64,000 nucleotides of DNA, from contig NZ_JFYL01000006.1 of the NCBI RefSeq assembly GCF_000632455.1, positions 29,750 through 93,749 on the forward strand, written 5' to 3'. Position 1 is the stretch's first letter, and every line of letters starts with the position of its first letter. The translations under genes were made by a program, and so were the position numbers. This DNA comes from Acinetobacter sp. Ver3 (GTDB taxonomy: Bacteria; Pseudomonadota; Gammaproteobacteria; Pseudomonadales; Moraxellaceae). Below, one piece after another: positions 27,097 to 37,255 of this stretch. The notes under the pieces were generated by a model. That model searched no databases, was not told where the DNA came from, and worked only from the letters and a program-made list of their open reading frames with translations.

Positions 27097-27465
27097 ATGA
27101 TTCAGACCGAAACTATGCTCGACGTAGCAGACAACAGTGGTGCTCGCCGCGTACAATGTATTAAAGTACTTGGTGGTTCACATCGTCGTTATGCTTCAGT
27201 TGGCGACATTATTAAAGTTACTGTAAAAGAAGCAATTCCACGTGGTCGTGTTAAAAAAGGCGACGTAATGAATGCAGTAGTTGTACGTACAAAATTCGGT
27301 ATCCGTCGTCCAGATGGTTCTGTTATTCGTTTCGATGATAACGCTGCTGTTATTTTGAACAACAACAAAGCTCCGATTGCTACTCGTATTTTCGGACCAG
27401 TGACTCGTGAACTTCGTACTGAACAGTTCATGAAAATCATTTCATTGGCTCCTGAAGTTCTATAA
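27097..27465 (+). CDS. rplN: 50S ribosomal protein L14
   Basis: 122-residue protein at the subunit interface, contacted by silencing factor RsfS. It starts [18 protein letters not shown]. The ATG at 27097 sits behind GGAGTAGGG; the open frame upstream is hairpin sequence. First gene of the spc segment. Confidence 0.97.
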   Translation: MIQTETMLDVADNSGARRVQCIKVLGGSHRRYASVGDIIKVTVKEAIPRGRVKKGDVMNAVVVRTKFGIRRPDGSVIRFDDNAAVILNNNKAPIATRIFGPVTRELRTEQFMKIISLAPEVL

Positions 27466-27476
27466 TAGAGGCAATC

Positions 27477-27794
27477 ATGGCTAAGATTAAAAAAGGCGAT
27501 CAAGTAATCGTGATCGCAGGTAAAGAAAAAGGCAAACAAGGTACTGTTTTGTCTGTTTCTAATGACCGAGTTAAGGTTGAAGGTCTTAACTTAGTTAAGA
27601 AGCATCAAAAGCCTAACCGTGCAACAGGTGCTGAAGGCGCTATCGTTACACAGGAAGCTTTGCTTCATATCTCTAACGTGGCAATTTTTAATGCTACAAC
27701 CCAAAAGGCTGACCGTGTTGGTTACCAAGTGATTGACGGCGTGAAAACTCGCGTTTACAAATCAAATGGTGAATCAGTGGCGGTAGCGAAGTAA
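27477..27794 (+). CDS. rplX: 50S ribosomal protein L24
   Basis: 105-residue assembly-initiator protein with an N-terminal KOW motif ([18 protein letters not shown]). Eleven bases after rplN with AGAGG as ribosome-binding site. Confidence 0.97.
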   Translation: MAKIKKGDQVIVIAGKEKGKQGTVLSVSNDRVKVEGLNLVKKHQKPNRATGAEGAIVTQEALLHISNVAIFNATTQKADRVGYQVIDGVKTRVYKSNGESVAVAK

Positions 27795-27810
27795 TAGGTT
27801 GAAATAGGCA

Positions 27811-28347
27811 ATGGCCAGACTTAAAGCGCGTTACAACGACGAACTTAAAGCTCAATTACAAGAACAATTGGGCGTTAAGAATGTGATGGAGATCCCTCGC
27901 ATCACTAAAATCACGATCAATATGGGTGTTGGTGCAGCTGCTGCTGACAAAAAACTCCTTGATGGTGCTCTTTCTGATATGCAAGCTATCGCTGGTCAAA
28001 AACCAGTTCTTACGTTAGCTCGTAAATCTATCGCTGGTTTCAAAATCCGTGATGGTTGGCCGATTGGTTGTAAAGTTACTTTACGCGGCGAACGCATGTA
28101 CGAATTCTTAGACCGTTTGATCTCTATCGCGATCCCTCGTATCCGTGACTTCCGTGGTTTCTCTGCGAAATCATTTGACGGTCGTGGTAACTACTCTATG
28201 GGTCTTAAAGAACAGATTATGTTCCCTGAGATCGATTTTGATAAGATTGACCGTATTCGTGGTATGGATATTACCATCACTACGACTGCTCGCACCGATG
28301 ACGAAGGCCGTGCGCTTATGCGTGCATTCGGCTTCCCGTTCAAATAA
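27811..28347 (+). CDS. rplE: 50S ribosomal protein L5
   Basis: 178-residue 5S rRNA-binding protein of the central protuberance. [16 protein letters not shown] and [17 protein letters not shown] are conserved. In E. coli the S8 autoregulatory site overlaps the start of this gene; I could not confirm an equivalent fold by eye. Confidence 0.98.
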   Translation: MARLKARYNDELKAQLQEQLGVKNVMEIPRITKITINMGVGAAAADKKLLDGALSDMQAIAGQKPVLTLARKSIAGFKIRDGWPIGCKVTLRGERMYEFLDRLISIAIPRIRDFRGFSAKSFDGRGNYSMGLKEQIMFPEIDFDKIDRIRGMDITITTTARTDDEGRALMRAFGFPFK

Positions 28348-28356
28348 GAGGTCGAT

Positions 28357-28662
28357 ATGGCTAAGAAAGGTATGATTAATCGCGAATTGAAACGCGAAGC
28401 TACTGTTGCTAAATACGCTGCAAAACGTGCTGAATTAAAAGCTGTTATTGCAAACGTAAATGTAAGCGACGAAGAGCGTTTCGAAGCGATGATGAAGTTA
28501 CAAGCATTACCACGTAATGCATCTCCAGTACGTCTTCGTAACCGTTGTGGTTTAACTGGTCGTCCTCATGGTTACTTCCGTAAGTTCGGTTTAAGCCGTA
28601 ACAAATTACGTGACACAGTAATGCAAGGTGATGTACCGGGCGTTGTTAAGGCAAGCTGGTAA
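28357..28662 (+). CDS. rpsN: 30S ribosomal protein S14 (zinc-independent form)
   Basis: 101-residue S14 of the longer type without the CxxC zinc ribbon. It ends [20 protein letters not shown] then [16 protein letters not shown], typical of gammaproteobacteria. Confidence 0.98.
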   Translation: MAKKGMINRELKREATVAKYAAKRAELKAVIANVNVSDEERFEAMMKLQALPRNASPVRLRNRCGLTGRPHGYFRKFGLSRNKLRDTVMQGDVPGVVKASW

Positions 28663-28674
28663 GGAGCACTATAA

Positions 28675-29070
28675 ATGAGTATGCAAGATACCGTTGCCGA
28701 CATGTTAACACGTGTTCGTAACGCACAAATGGCGAAGAAACAAACTGTTTCTATGCCAAACTCAAAGTTAAAAGTTGCGATTGCTAACGTTCTTCAACAA
28801 GAAGGTTATATCGCTGATGTAGCTGTTGCAGATGCTGAAGGCAAACCAACACTTACTTTGACTTTAAAATATTTCGAAGGCAAACCAGTTATTGAGACTG
28901 TGAAGCGCGTTAGCCGTCCAGGTTTACGTCAATATCGCGGTAAAGATAACCTTCCAAGCGTTAAGCAAGGTTTAGGTATTGCAATTGTTTCTACAAGCAA
29001 AGGCATCATGACTGATCGCGCTGCACGTGCTGCAGGTATCGGTGGTGAAGTTATTGCTTTTGTTTCTTAA
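28675..29070 (+). CDS. rpsH: 30S ribosomal protein S8
   Basis: 131-residue primary 16S binder and, in E. coli, translational repressor of the spc operon. [18 protein letters not shown] and the C-terminal [18 protein letters not shown] are conserved. Confidence 0.98.
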   Translation: MSMQDTVADMLTRVRNAQMAKKQTVSMPNSKLKVAIANVLQQEGYIADVAVADAEGKPTLTLTLKYFEGKPVIETVKRVSRPGLRQYRGKDNLPSVKQGLGIAIVSTSKGIMTDRAARAAGIGGEVIAFVS

Positions 29071-29083
29071 TAGGTGATTCCTC

Positions 29084-29617
29084 ATGTCTCGTGTGGCTAA
29101 AGCCCCAGTAACTGTACCTAACGGTGTAACAGTTACTCAGAACGGCCGGCAGGTCGAAGTGAAAGGCAGCAAAGGTACTTTGTCTTTCAACCTGCATGCG
29201 CTGGTCGAGCTAAAACAGGAAGACGGTATTCTAGCTGTTGCTCCTAAAGCTGAATCTAAAGATGCTTGGATGCAAGCTGGTACTGCTCGCGCTGTGCTTA
29301 ACAACCTTGTTAAAGGTGTTAGCGAAGGTTTCGAACGTAAGTTACAACTTATCGGTGTTGGTTATAAAGCTGCGGTTAAAGGGAACACAGTTCACCTTAA
29401 CCTAGGTTTCTCTCACCCGATCGATTACAACCTTCCTGAAGGTGTAACTGCTGAAACACCTACAGCTACTGAAATCGTGCTTAAATCTGCTGATAAAGCA
29501 GCTTTAGGTCAAGTTGCTGCAGATATCCGTGGTTACCGTCCGCCAGAGCCATATAAAGGTAAAGGTGTTCGTTATTCTGATGAAGTTGTACTTCGTAAAG
29601 AAGCTAAGAAGAAATAA
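29084..29617 (+). CDS. rplF: 50S ribosomal protein L6
   Basis: 177-residue protein near the sarcin-ricin loop built from two repeated domains. It ends [19 protein letters not shown] then [10 protein letters not shown]. Fourteen bases after rpsH. Confidence 0.98.
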   Translation: MSRVAKAPVTVPNGVTVTQNGRQVEVKGSKGTLSFNLHALVELKQEDGILAVAPKAESKDAWMQAGTARAVLNNLVKGVSEGFERKLQLIGVGYKAAVKGNTVHLNLGFSHPIDYNLPEGVTAETPTATEIVLKSADKAALGQVAADIRGYRPPEPYKGKGVRYSDEVVLRKEAKKK

Positions 29618-29631
29618 GGCGCGAGGTTCTT

Positions 29632-29982
29632 ATGAACGAAAAGAAACAAACCCGTTTGCGTCGTGCGAAAAGCACACGCTTGCACATCCGTGCATTGGGT
29701 GCGACTCGTTTGTGTGTAAACCGCACTCCGCGTCACATCTATGCTCAAGTAATCTCAGCAGATGGTGGCAAAGTATTAGCGCAAGCTTCTACTTTAGATG
29801 CTACGTTACGTAGTGGTACTACAGGTAACGTTGAAGCAGCTACTAAAGTTGGTGCTTTAATCGCTGAACGTGCTAAAGCAGCTGGCGTAACTAAAGTTGC
29901 ATTTGACCGTTCTGGTTTCAAATATCATGGTCGTATCAAAGCCTTGGCTGATGCTGCTCGTGAAAACGGCTTGGAGTTCTAA
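29632..29982 (+). CDS. rplR: 50S ribosomal protein L18
   Basis: 116-residue 5S rRNA-binding protein with a basic N terminus ([20 protein letters not shown]) and the conserved [20 protein letters not shown] ending. Two bases separate it from rpsE. Confidence 0.98.
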   Translation: MNEKKQTRLRRAKSTRLHIRALGATRLCVNRTPRHIYAQVISADGGKVLAQASTLDATLRSGTTGNVEAATKVGALIAERAKAAGVTKVAFDRSGFKYHGRIKALADAARENGLEF

Positions 29983-29984
29983 TC

Positions 29985-30482
29985 ATGGCTAAAGTTGAAC
30001 AAAACGAAGGTCTTGTTGAAAAGCTGGTTGCCGTTGATCGTGTAGCCAAAGTTGTTAAGGGTGGTCGTATCTTCTCTTTCACAGCATTAACTGTTGTGGG
30101 TGATGGTAATGGTCGCGTAGGTTTTGGTCGTGGTAAAGCTCGTGAAGTTCCAGCTGCTATTTCTAAAGCACTTGAAGCTGCTCGTCGCAACATGATTACT
30201 GTTGAACTTGTTGATGGTACTGTTCAGCACCCTATCAACGCTCGTCACGGTGCTAGCCGTGTTTACATGCAACCTGCTTCTGAAGGTACTGGTGTAATTG
30301 CTGGTGGCGCTATGCGTGCTGTTTTAGAAGCTGTTGGTGTACGTAACGTATTAACTAAATGTTATGGTTCTACTAACGCTGCGAACGTAGTAAACGCGAC
30401 TTTTAATGGTCTGCGTGATATGACTTCTCCTGAGAAAGTTGCTGCGAAACGTGGTCTTTCAGTAGCACAAATTCAAGGGTAA
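29985..30482 (+). CDS. rpsE: 30S ribosomal protein S5
   Basis: 165-residue protein important for decoding fidelity, at the mRNA entry site. It has the S5 double-stranded-RNA-binding-like N-terminal domain ([20 protein letters not shown]) and the C-terminal [16 protein letters not shown] motif. No spectinomycin-resistance-type deletion is apparent in the residue 20-30 loop. Confidence 0.98.
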   Translation: MAKVEQNEGLVEKLVAVDRVAKVVKGGRIFSFTALTVVGDGNGRVGFGRGKAREVPAAISKALEAARRNMITVELVDGTVQHPINARHGASRVYMQPASEGTGVIAGGAMRAVLEAVGVRNVLTKCYGSTNAANVVNATFNGLRDMTSPEKVAAKRGLSVAQIQG

Positions 30483-30488
30483 TCAATC

Positions 30489-30665
30489 ATGAAAACGATT
30501 AAAGTTACCCAGACTAAATCTGCATCGCATCGCTTGAAAAATCACAAGCTTAGCCTTAAAGGTTTAGGTCTGCGTCGTATTGGTCACACTGTAGAAGTTC
30601 AAGATACTCCTTCTAACCGTGGTATGATCAATCAAGTTTACTATATGGTTAGTGTAGAGGAATAA
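30489..30665 (+). CDS. rpmD: 50S ribosomal protein L30
   Basis: A 58-residue gene read directly from the sequence: it begins [20 protein letters not shown] and ends [13 protein letters not shown]. It is the normal size for L30, lies six bases after rpsE and three bases before rplO, and keeps the conserved [20 protein letters not shown] core. Confidence 0.97.
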   Translation: MKTIKVTQTKSASHRLKNHKLSLKGLGLRRIGHTVEVQDTPSNRGMINQVYYMVSVEE

Positions 30666-30668
30666 GCC

Positions 30669-31109
30669 ATGACTCTGCGTTTAAATACAATTGCACCTGC
30701 AGAAGGTGCTAAGCGTGAAAACCTTCGTTTAGGCCGTGGTATTGGTTCTGGCGTTGGTAAGACTGGTGGCCGTGGCGTCAAAGGTCAAAACTCACGTAAG
30801 AGCGGTGGTACTCGTCCAGGTTTCGAGGGTGGTCAAACTGCGTTATATCGTCGTCTACCTAAGTTCGGTTTCACTAGCCAATTGGCTTTGAAAACTGCTG
30901 AAGTACGTTTGTCTGAACTTAATAAAGTTGAAGGCGATATCGTTACTCTTGAAACTTTAAAAGCAGCGAACGTTGTACGTAAAGATATGATTCGTGCTCG
31001 TATCGTTCTTTCTGGTGAAATCACTCGTGCATTCACTGTTCAAGGTGTTGCATTGACTAAAGGCGCTAAAGCTGCTGTTGAAGCTGCTGGCGGTAAAGTC
31101 GAGGAGTAA
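30669..31109 (+). CDS. rplO: 50S ribosomal protein L15
   Basis: 146-residue late-assembly protein. The Gly/Arg/Lys-rich N-terminal extension ([20 protein letters not shown]) threads into 23S rRNA, and the C-terminal [15 protein letters not shown] is typical. A GAGGAAT ribosome-binding site overlaps the end of rpmD. Confidence 0.98.
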   Translation: MTLRLNTIAPAEGAKRENLRLGRGIGSGVGKTGGRGVKGQNSRKSGGTRPGFEGGQTALYRRLPKFGFTSQLALKTAEVRLSELNKVEGDIVTLETLKAANVVRKDMIRARIVLSGEITRAFTVQGVALTKGAKAAVEAAGGKVEE

Positions 31110-31115
31110 TCGCGA

Positions 31116-32474
31116 GTGTCTATGTCTCCTAGTTCTACAGGTCATGTTCACATGATGAAAGGTCAACCATTTCACGTGAAATATCGTGAAATTATTCGCC
31201 GATTAATGTTTTTAATTGGTGCTTTGGTGGTCTTTCGACTAGGAGCGCATATTCCGCTGCCAGGTATTGATAATGTCGCTTTAGAACGTTTCTTTAATGC
31301 AAACCAGGGTACTTTCCTTGGTTTATTTAATATGTTCTCAGGCGGGGCATTGGAACGAATGTCCATTCTTGCGTTGGGGATCATGCCGTATATTTCTGCA
31401 TCGATTATCGTGCAGTTAATGTCAACGGTTGTTCCTTCGCTGGAAGCATTGAAAAAAGAAGGCGAGCAGGGCAAGCGTAAGATTAACCAATATACGCGTT
31501 ACGGCACATTATTCCTTGCAATTGTACAAGGTATTGGTATGTGTGCGGGTCTGATTAGTCAAGGGATTACCTTTACTTCAGGTTTAGCATTCTATATTCC
31601 TGCATTAACGTCGTTAGTTGCAGGTACCATGTTCTTAATGTGGTTGGGAGAGCAAATTACCGAACGTGGTGTTGGTAATGGGATCTCTATGATCATCTTT
31701 GCAGGTATTGTTGCTGGTTTACCAAGTATGGTTGTGCAATCATTTACCCTAGTGGAAAATGGTCAATCAAGCTTAATTGGTATTGCTATATTTGGCTTAT
31801 TGTCTTTAGCTGTTTTAGCTGCGATTGTGTTTATTGAAAAAGCACAACGTCGTATACCTGTTAACTATGCTCAAAAGCAGCAAGGTCGCCGAGTATTTAC
31901 TGCACAGCAGACTCACTTACCATTAAAAATCAACATGGCAGGTGTTATTCCAGCAATTTTCGCAAGTTCGTTATTGCTGTTTCCTGCAAGTTTAGGTCAA
32001 TGGTTAGGTAGTTCTGATCCTAATGCAGGGATCGTTAAGCGTACACTACAAGATTTGGCATTAGTTTTATCGCCTGGACAACCATTATATTTGGTGCTAT
32101 TCGGTGCGCTTATTATTTTCTTCTGTTATTTTTATACGGCACTAGTTTTCAGTCCTAAAGAAGTATCAGAAAACTTAAAGCGTAGTGGAGCTTATGTACC
32201 TGGTATCCGCCCAGGTGAGCAAACTGCTCGTTATTTAGATCATATTCTTAGTCGTTTAACATTTATCGGTTCGATTTATATCACTGTTGTATGTTTAATG
32301 CCGATGGTACTTCAAAGTTCTTTTGGTATTCCATTCCATTTGGGTGGTACATCGCTGTTGATCGTGGTTGTTGTAGTTATGGACTTTATGGCTCAGCTAC
32401 AGGCACACCTCACATCGCGCCAATATGATAATCAAACACTAATGAGTAAAACGACTGCTCATCCTAAGGGATAA
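31116..32474 (+). CDS. secY: SecY preprotein translocase channel subunit
   Basis: Ten-helix inner-membrane channel of SecYEG, 452 residues. [12 protein letters not shown] in TM1, the plug region and [24 protein letters not shown] (residues about 75-98) are all conserved. The cytoplasmic loop carrying PREY-type ribosome/SecA contacts is intact ([16 protein letters not shown], here [12 protein letters not shown]). I use GTG at 31116, nine bases from GAGGAG; ATG at 31122 is the alternative. Confidence 0.97.
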
Positions 32475-32494
32475 GCGCACTTAGAGGTTTCATC

Positions 32495-32611
32495 ATGAAA
32501 GTTCAAGCTTCTGTAAAGAAAATTTGTGGTAGCTGTAAAGTTATCCGTCGTAATGGGGTAATCCGCGTGATTTGTAGCGCTGAACCTCGTCATAAGCAGC
32601 GTCAAGGTTAA
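32495..32611 (+). CDS. rpmJ: 50S ribosomal protein L36 (zinc form)
   Basis: A 38-residue gene read directly from sequence ([20 protein letters not shown] at the start, HKQRQG at the end). The zinc ligands Cys11, Cys14, Cys27 and His33 are all present, so this is the C+ type, which in many bacteria is replaced by a zinc-free paralogue under zinc starvation. Twenty bases after secY with TAGAGG as ribosome-binding site. Confidence 0.97.
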
Positions 32612-32626
32612 TCTGATCAAGACCTG

Positions 32627-32656
32627 TTGATTTCAGTAGGCTAATTAGGTTATTAT
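32627..32656 (+). promoter_or_regulatory. Candidate alpha-operon promoter
   Basis: TTGATT at 32627-32632 and TATTAT at 32651-32656 with an 18-base spacer, in the 106-base gap between rpmJ and rpsM. It would start transcription within the hairpin directly downstream. Confidence 0.5.
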
Positions 32657-32683
32657 CCGCCCCTCAAAGATTTTGTGGGGCGG
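32657..32683 (+). other. GC-rich hairpin in the rpsM leader
   Basis: Perfect 7 bp stem CCGCCCC / GGGGCGG with a 13-base loop, 34 bases before rpsM. There is no T run after it. It could be a weak terminator of the spc segment, a start-site element, or part of a regulatory leader equivalent to the S4-binding site of the E. coli alpha operon. Confidence 0.55.
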
Positions 32684-32717
32684 TTGATTATCTCTACTGC
32701 CTTTTTGGAGAAAGTGA

Positions 32718-33074
32718 ATGGCTCGTATTGCCGGTGTAAACATTCCGGATAACAAGCATGCTGTTATCTCTCTTACGTATATCTTTGGTATTGGCCGCCA
32801 TACTGCTAAGCAAATCTTAGCTGCAACTGGTATTGCACCAACTACTAAGATCCGTGAATTAGATGACGCTCAGCTTGATGCGATTCGTGCAGAAGTTGCT
32901 AAGGTTCCGACCGAAGGTGACTTACGTCGCGAAATTTCCATGAACATTAAACGTTTAATGGATTTAGGCTGCTACCGCGGTCTTCGTCATCGTCGCAGCT
33001 TGCCTGTCCGCGGACAACGCACCAAAACTAACGCACGTACCCGTAAAGGTCCGCGCAAACCTATTAAGAAATAA
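32718..33074 (+). CDS. rpsM: 30S ribosomal protein S13
   Basis: 118-residue head protein forming intersubunit bridges. [20 protein letters not shown] and the basic C-terminal tail [20 protein letters not shown] are diagnostic. First gene of the alpha segment. Confidence 0.98.
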   Translation: MARIAGVNIPDNKHAVISLTYIFGIGRHTAKQILAATGIAPTTKIRELDDAQLDAIRAEVAKVPTEGDLRREISMNIKRLMDLGCYRGLRHRRSLPVRGQRTKTNARTRKGPRKPIKK

Positions 33075-33093
33075 GATTTCTGGAAGCTAAAAG

Positions 33094-33480
33094 ATGGCTA
33101 AAGATACTCGCACACGCAAGAAGGTCACTCGTACCGTCTCTGAAGGTGTTGCACACATTCACGCTTCTTTTAATAACACCATTGTGACTATTACCGATCG
33201 TCAAGGTAATGCACTGGCTTGGGCCACTTCAGGTGGACAAGGCTTCCGTGGATCACGTAAATCAACTCCGTTTGCTGCTCAGGTAGCTGCTGAAGTAGCT
33301 GGTAAAGCTGCTTTAGATTACGGTTTGAAAAACTTGGATGTCCTTGTTAAAGGTCCTGGTCCAGGTCGTGAATCTGCGGTTCGTGCTTTAGGTGCAGTGG
33401 GTTATAAAATTAATAGCATTACCGATGTGACTCCAATTCCTCACAACGGTTGCCGTCCACCTAAAAAACGTCGCGTGTAA
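33094..33480 (+). CDS. rpsK: 30S ribosomal protein S11
   Basis: 128-residue platform protein. [20 protein letters not shown] and the closing [16 protein letters not shown] are conserved, the latter near the isoaspartate site known in E. coli. Confidence 0.98.
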
Positions 33481-33492
33481 GGAGAAACATTC

Positions 33493-34119
33493 ATGGCTCG
33501 TTATATTGGTCCAAAATGCAAACTCTCTCGCCGCGAAGGGACAGACCTGCAACTTAAATCAGGCGTTAAACCGTTTGATGTTAAGACAAAAAAACATGCT
33601 AAAGCTCCTGGCCAACATGGTGGAGCTCGTGGTGGTAAACAATCAGAGTACTCACTACAATTACGTGAAAAACAAAAAGTACGTCGTATGTACGGTGTTT
33701 TAGAGCGTCAATTTAGTAACTACTATAAAGAAGCTGCTCGTGTTAAAGGCGCAACAGGTGAAAACTTGTTGAAATTGCTTGAAAGCCGTTTAGATAACGT
33801 TGTTTATCGTATGGGCTTTGGTTCTACACGTGCAGAAGCTCGTCAGCTTGTATCTCACCGTTCAATCACTTTAAATGGTCGTCGTGTTAACATCGCGTCA
33901 ATCCAAGTTAAAGCTGGTGACGTGATTGCAGTACACGAAGGCGCTAAACAACAATTACGTATTAAAAACGCAATTGAATTGGCTGCTCAACGTGGAACTC
34001 CTTCTTGGATGGAAGTTGACCATTCTAAATTAGAAGGTACATTCAAATCTGCACCTGATCGTTCTGATTTACCTGCTGAAATCAACGAAAGCTTGATTGT
34101 TGAATTGTATTCTAAATAA
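33493..34119 (+). CDS. rpsD: 30S ribosomal protein S4
   Basis: 208-residue assembly-nucleating protein and, in E. coli, repressor of the alpha operon. It is of the type without the N-terminal zinc cluster (single Cys in [11 protein letters not shown]). The S4 RNA-binding domain is at about residues 95-160 ([20 protein letters not shown]). Confidence 0.98.
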   Translation: MARYIGPKCKLSRREGTDLQLKSGVKPFDVKTKKHAKAPGQHGGARGGKQSEYSLQLREKQKVRRMYGVLERQFSNYYKEAARVKGATGENLLKLLESRLDNVVYRMGFGSTRAEARQLVSHRSITLNGRRVNIASIQVKAGDVIAVHEGAKQQLRIKNAIELAAQRGTPSWMEVDHSKLEGTFKSAPDRSDLPAEINESLIVELYSK

Positions 34120-34136
34120 TCCTTGAGGTAGCAATA

Positions 34137-35144
34137 ATGACGCGTACTGCAAACGAGTTTCTAACTCCGCAAGCGATCAAGGTCGAAGCGGCAAGCGGGA
34201 CCTCGGCAAAAGTGATTCTAGAACCTTTAGAGCGTGGCTTTGGTCATACTCTAGGTAATGCTTTACGTCGCATTCTTTTATCATCTTTACCTGGCGCTGC
34301 TGTGGTTGAAGTTGAGATTGAAGGCGTCGAGCACGAGTACAGTACTTTAGAAGGCTTGCAGCAGGACATCGTCGAGCTCTTGCTGAACCTTAAAGGATTG
34401 TCTATTAAGCTGTTCGATCAAAATGAAGCATATTTGACATTAGAGAAACAAGGTCCTGGCGATGTAACTGCCGCTGATCTTCGTTTACCTCACAATGTTG
34501 AAGTGGTTAACCCTGAACATTTGATCGGCACGTTAAGTGCTTCAGGCTCATTGAAAATGCGCTTGAAAGTTGTTCAAGGTCGTGGTTATGAGACTTCTGA
34601 TTCTCGCTTCCCAGAAGGTGAAACTCGCCCAGTGGGACGTTTACAATTAGATGCGTCTTATAGCCCGATTAAACGTGTTTCTTACACAGTTGAAAATGCT
34701 CGTGTAGAACAACGTACAGACCTTGACAAGTTGGTCATTGATCTTGAAACAAACGGGACTGTTGATCCTGAAGAAGCGATCCGTAAAGCGGCAACAATCT
34801 TGCAACAACAAATTGCAATCTTTGTTGATCTTCAGAAAGATCAAGCTCCAGTTGCTCAAGAACCTCGTGAAGAAGTTGACCCAATCTTGCTTCGTCCAGT
34901 AGATGATCTAGAGCTTACTGTTCGTTCTGCTAACTGTTTGAAAGCAGAAAATATTTACTACATTGGTGATCTTGTTCAACGTACTGAAGTTGAGTTGTTA
35001 AAAACTCCTAACTTAGGTAAAAAATCGTTGACTGAGATCAAAGATGTTCTGGCTTCAAAAGGCTTACAACTCGGCATGCGTTTAGAAAACTGGCCACCAG
35101 CTAGTTTACGTATGGACGATCGTTTTGCCTATCGTAGTCGTTAA
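34137..35144 (+). CDS. rpoA: RNA polymerase alpha subunit
   Basis: 335-residue subunit with an N-terminal assembly domain ([20 protein letters not shown] near residue 40) and a C-terminal DNA/activator-binding domain. The C-terminal [20 protein letters not shown] is essentially identical to E. coli around Arg265, the UP-element contact. Eighteen bases after rpsD. Slightly longer than E. coli (329) at both ends. Confidence 0.98.
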   Translation: MTRTANEFLTPQAIKVEAASGTSAKVILEPLERGFGHTLGNALRRILLSSLPGAAVVEVEIEGVEHEYSTLEGLQQDIVELLLNLKGLSIKLFDQNEAYLTLEKQGPGDVTAADLRLPHNVEVVNPEHLIGTLSASGSLKMRLKVVQGRGYETSDSRFPEGETRPVGRLQLDASYSPIKRVSYTVENARVEQRTDLDKLVIDLETNGTVDPEEAIRKAATILQQQIAIFVDLQKDQAPVAQEPREEVDPILLRPVDDLELTVRSANCLKAENIYYIGDLVQRTEVELLKTPNLGKKSLTEIKDVLASKGLQLGMRLENWPPASLRMDDRFAYRSR

Positions 35145-35162
35145 TTAAGTAGGACTATCACC

Positions 35163-35528
35163 ATGCGTCATCGTAATAGTGGTGTGAAATTAGGCCGTAC
35201 AAGCAGTCATCGTAAAGCGATGTTCCAAAACATGGCTAATTCTTTGTTTGAACACGAGTTGATCAAAACAACTGTGCCTAAAGCAAAAGAGTTACGTCGT
35301 GTAGCTGAGCCTTTAATCACTTTAGCTAAAGTCGATACAGTAGCAAACCGTCGTTTAGCGTTTGCTCGTACTCGTTCAGCAGCAACTGTTGGTAAATTAT
35401 TTACCGTTCTTGGCCCTCGTTACAAAGAACGTAACGGCGGTTATCTACGTGTTCTTAAAGCGGGCTTCCGTGCAGGTGATGCTGCACCGATGGCTTACGT
35501 TGAGCTAGTAGATCGCGAAGTTAAATAA
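35163..35528 (+). CDS. rplQ: 50S ribosomal protein L17
   Basis: 121-residue protein near the tunnel exit; [20 protein letters not shown] is diagnostic. Last gene of the cluster, followed by a strong terminator. Confidence 0.98.
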   Translation: MRHRNSGVKLGRTSSHRKAMFQNMANSLFEHELIKTTVPKAKELRRVAEPLITLAKVDTVANRRLAFARTRSAATVGKLFTVLGPRYKERNGGYLRVLKAGFRAGDAAPMAYVELVDREVK

Positions 35529-35555
35529 TTTCGTGTAGAACATCGCAAGTTGTTC

Positions 35556-35590
35556 AAAAAAGGTCGGTTGAATAAACCGGCCTTTTTTTT
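35556..35590 (+). terminator. Terminator of the ribosomal cluster
   Basis: AAGGTCGGTT pairs with AACCGGCCTT (one G-T pair) around a GAATA-type loop, followed by eight T residues, 30 bases after rplQ. Confidence 0.92.
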
Positions 35591-35650
35591 GTCTAACAAT
35601 TGGCATTACTTGACCTGAATTGATATGTTTTTTGCAACTTTTAGTCAAAC

Positions 35651-35679
35651 TTGACATTGTGTATTGTCAAAAATATGTT
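35651..35679 (+). promoter_or_regulatory. Promoter with inverted repeat upstream of the flavin monooxygenase
   Basis: Consensus -35 TTGACA (35651-35656), 17-base spacer, TATGTT (35674-35679). The -35 is one arm of an inverted repeat TTGACA / TGTCAA (35665-35670) with eight bases between the arms, which could be an operator in the spacer. Confidence 0.55.
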
Positions 35680-35717
35680 TTAATAAAAATGTTCTTATAA
35701 AAAGGTTAATAAAAGAA

Positions 35718-37208
35718 ATGGATAAGCAAGTCGATATTCTTATTGTTGGTGCTGGTATCTCTGGAATTGGAATTGCAGCACATTTAATTAAAAATAATCC
35801 GAACCGTAAATTTGAAATACTCGAACGTCGTAAAAGTTTCGGTGGAACGTGGGATTTGTTTAAATACCCAGGTATTCGCTCCGACTCAGATATGTCTACT
35901 TTTGGCTACAATTTTAAGCCATGGCGTAAAGCGAATGTGCTTGCAGATGGCGCTTCGATTAAAGGTTACTTGGGCGAAGTTGTTAGTGAGTACAATATTA
36001 AAGAAAAAATTCATTTTGAGCATCGTGTACTTTCTGCGAATTATGATACTTCAATAAAAAAATGGATTGTAGAAATCGAAGATCAAAATCAAAAGAAACA
36101 AACTTGGCAAGCTAATTTCGTATTAGGCTGCACAGGTTATTATAACTATGACCAAGGTTTCCAACCTGATTTTCCAAATCAAGATAAATTTAAAGGTCAA
36201 TTGATTCATCCACAATTTTGGCCTGAAAATTTAGATTATACCGGCAAGAAAGTAGTTATCATTGGTAGTGGAGCAACTGCAATCACTTTAGTACCAGCAA
36301 TGGCAAAAGGTGGGGCTGGGCATGTAACAATGTTACAACGTTCACCAACTTATATTGCTTCAATTCCTTCGATTGATTTTGTTTATGACAAAACACGTAA
36401 ATTTATGACAGAGGACATGGCATATAAGTTCACGCGTGCTCGTAATATCGGAATGCAACGTGCGATTTTTGCTTTGTCAAAAAAACAACCTCAACTGGTT
36501 CGCAAGTTACTTCTTAAATCTATTGAAATGCAGTTGAAAGGTAAAGTGGATATGAAACACTTTACCCCAAGTTACAATCCTTGGGATCAACGTTTATGTG
36601 TAGTGCCAGACGGTGATTTATTCAAAATTTTACGTAGTGGTAAAGCAAGTGTTGAAACAGATCATATTGAATCATTCACTGAAAATGGTATTCAATTGAA
36701 ATCTGGTAAACACTTAGATGCAGATATCATTGTTTCTGCGACTGGTCTAGAAATTCAAATTATGGGCGGTATCAAAGCGACTGTTGATGGTCAGCCGATC
36801 AAGACTAGCGAACATATGCTTTATAATGGTGTGATGGTAAGTGATGTACCAAATATGGCGATGGTCATTGGTTATGTGAACGCATCATGGACATTAAAAG
36901 TAGATGTAGTCGCTGATTATATTTGCCGTCTATTCAAATTTATGGATCAGAACGGTTATGATGAAGTTGTCGCACCAACTGACCATTCCGCAATGCTCGA
37001 TGAAACAGTTATGGGTGAAATGTCATCAGGTTATATCGCGCGAGCGGCTGATCAACTTCCAAAACAAGGTACCAAAGCACCCTGGATGGCAACGCATAAC
37101 TATTTAGCTGATCGTAAAGATCTCAAAAATGCGACTTTTAACGATGGTATTTTAAAATTTTCGAAGGCTCCTGTACAGTCAGTAAAAAAGCCTAAATTAG
37201 TATCTTAA
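35718..37208 (+). CDS. Flavin-containing (Baeyer-Villiger type) monooxygenase
   Basis: FAD/NADPH enzyme of 496 residues inserting oxygen into ketones or related substrates. The first Rossmann motif is GAGISGIG near residue 11; the second is GSGATAITL near 178. The type I BVMO fingerprint F-x-G-x3-H-x3-W-P is present as FKGQLIHPQFWP near 155. FGGTWDLFKYPGIRSDSDM is the substrate-side conserved segment. The ATG at 35718 is preferred over an upstream TTG that lies inside the promoter. A single gene, convergent with an acyl-CoA dehydrogenase. The natural substrate is unknown. Confidence 0.88.
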   Translation: MDKQVDILIVGAGISGIGIAAHLIKNNPNRKFEILERRKSFGGTWDLFKYPGIRSDSDMSTFGYNFKPWRKANVLADGASIKGYLGEVVSEYNIKEKIHFEHRVLSANYDTSIKKWIVEIEDQNQKKQTWQANFVLGCTGYYNYDQGFQPDFPNQDKFKGQLIHPQFWPENLDYTGKKVVIIGSGATAITLVPAMAKGGAGHVTMLQRSPTYIASIPSIDFVYDKTRKFMTEDMAYKFTRARNIGMQRAIFALSKKQPQLVRKLLLKSIEMQLKGKVDMKHFTPSYNPWDQRLCVVPDGDLFKILRSGKASVETDHIESFTENGIQLKSGKHLDADIIVSATGLEIQIMGGIKATVDGQPIKTSEHMLYNGVMVSDVPNMAMVIGYVNASWTLKVDVVADYICRLFKFMDQNGYDEVVAPTDHSAMLDETVMGEMSSGYIARAADQLPKQGTKAPWMATHNYLADRKDLKNATFNDGILKFSKAPVQSVKKPKLVS

Positions 37209-37225
37209 TGAATAGCTATTAAAAT

Positions 37226-37253
37226 AAAAAGGAAGCGAAAGCTTCCTTTTTCT
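37226..37253. terminator. Bidirectional terminator between monooxygenase and acyl-CoA dehydrogenase
   Basis: GGAAGC and GCTTCC arms closed by a GAAA tetraloop, flanked by A and T runs, in a 47-base convergent gap. Confidence 0.9.
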
Positions 37254-37255
37254 AT

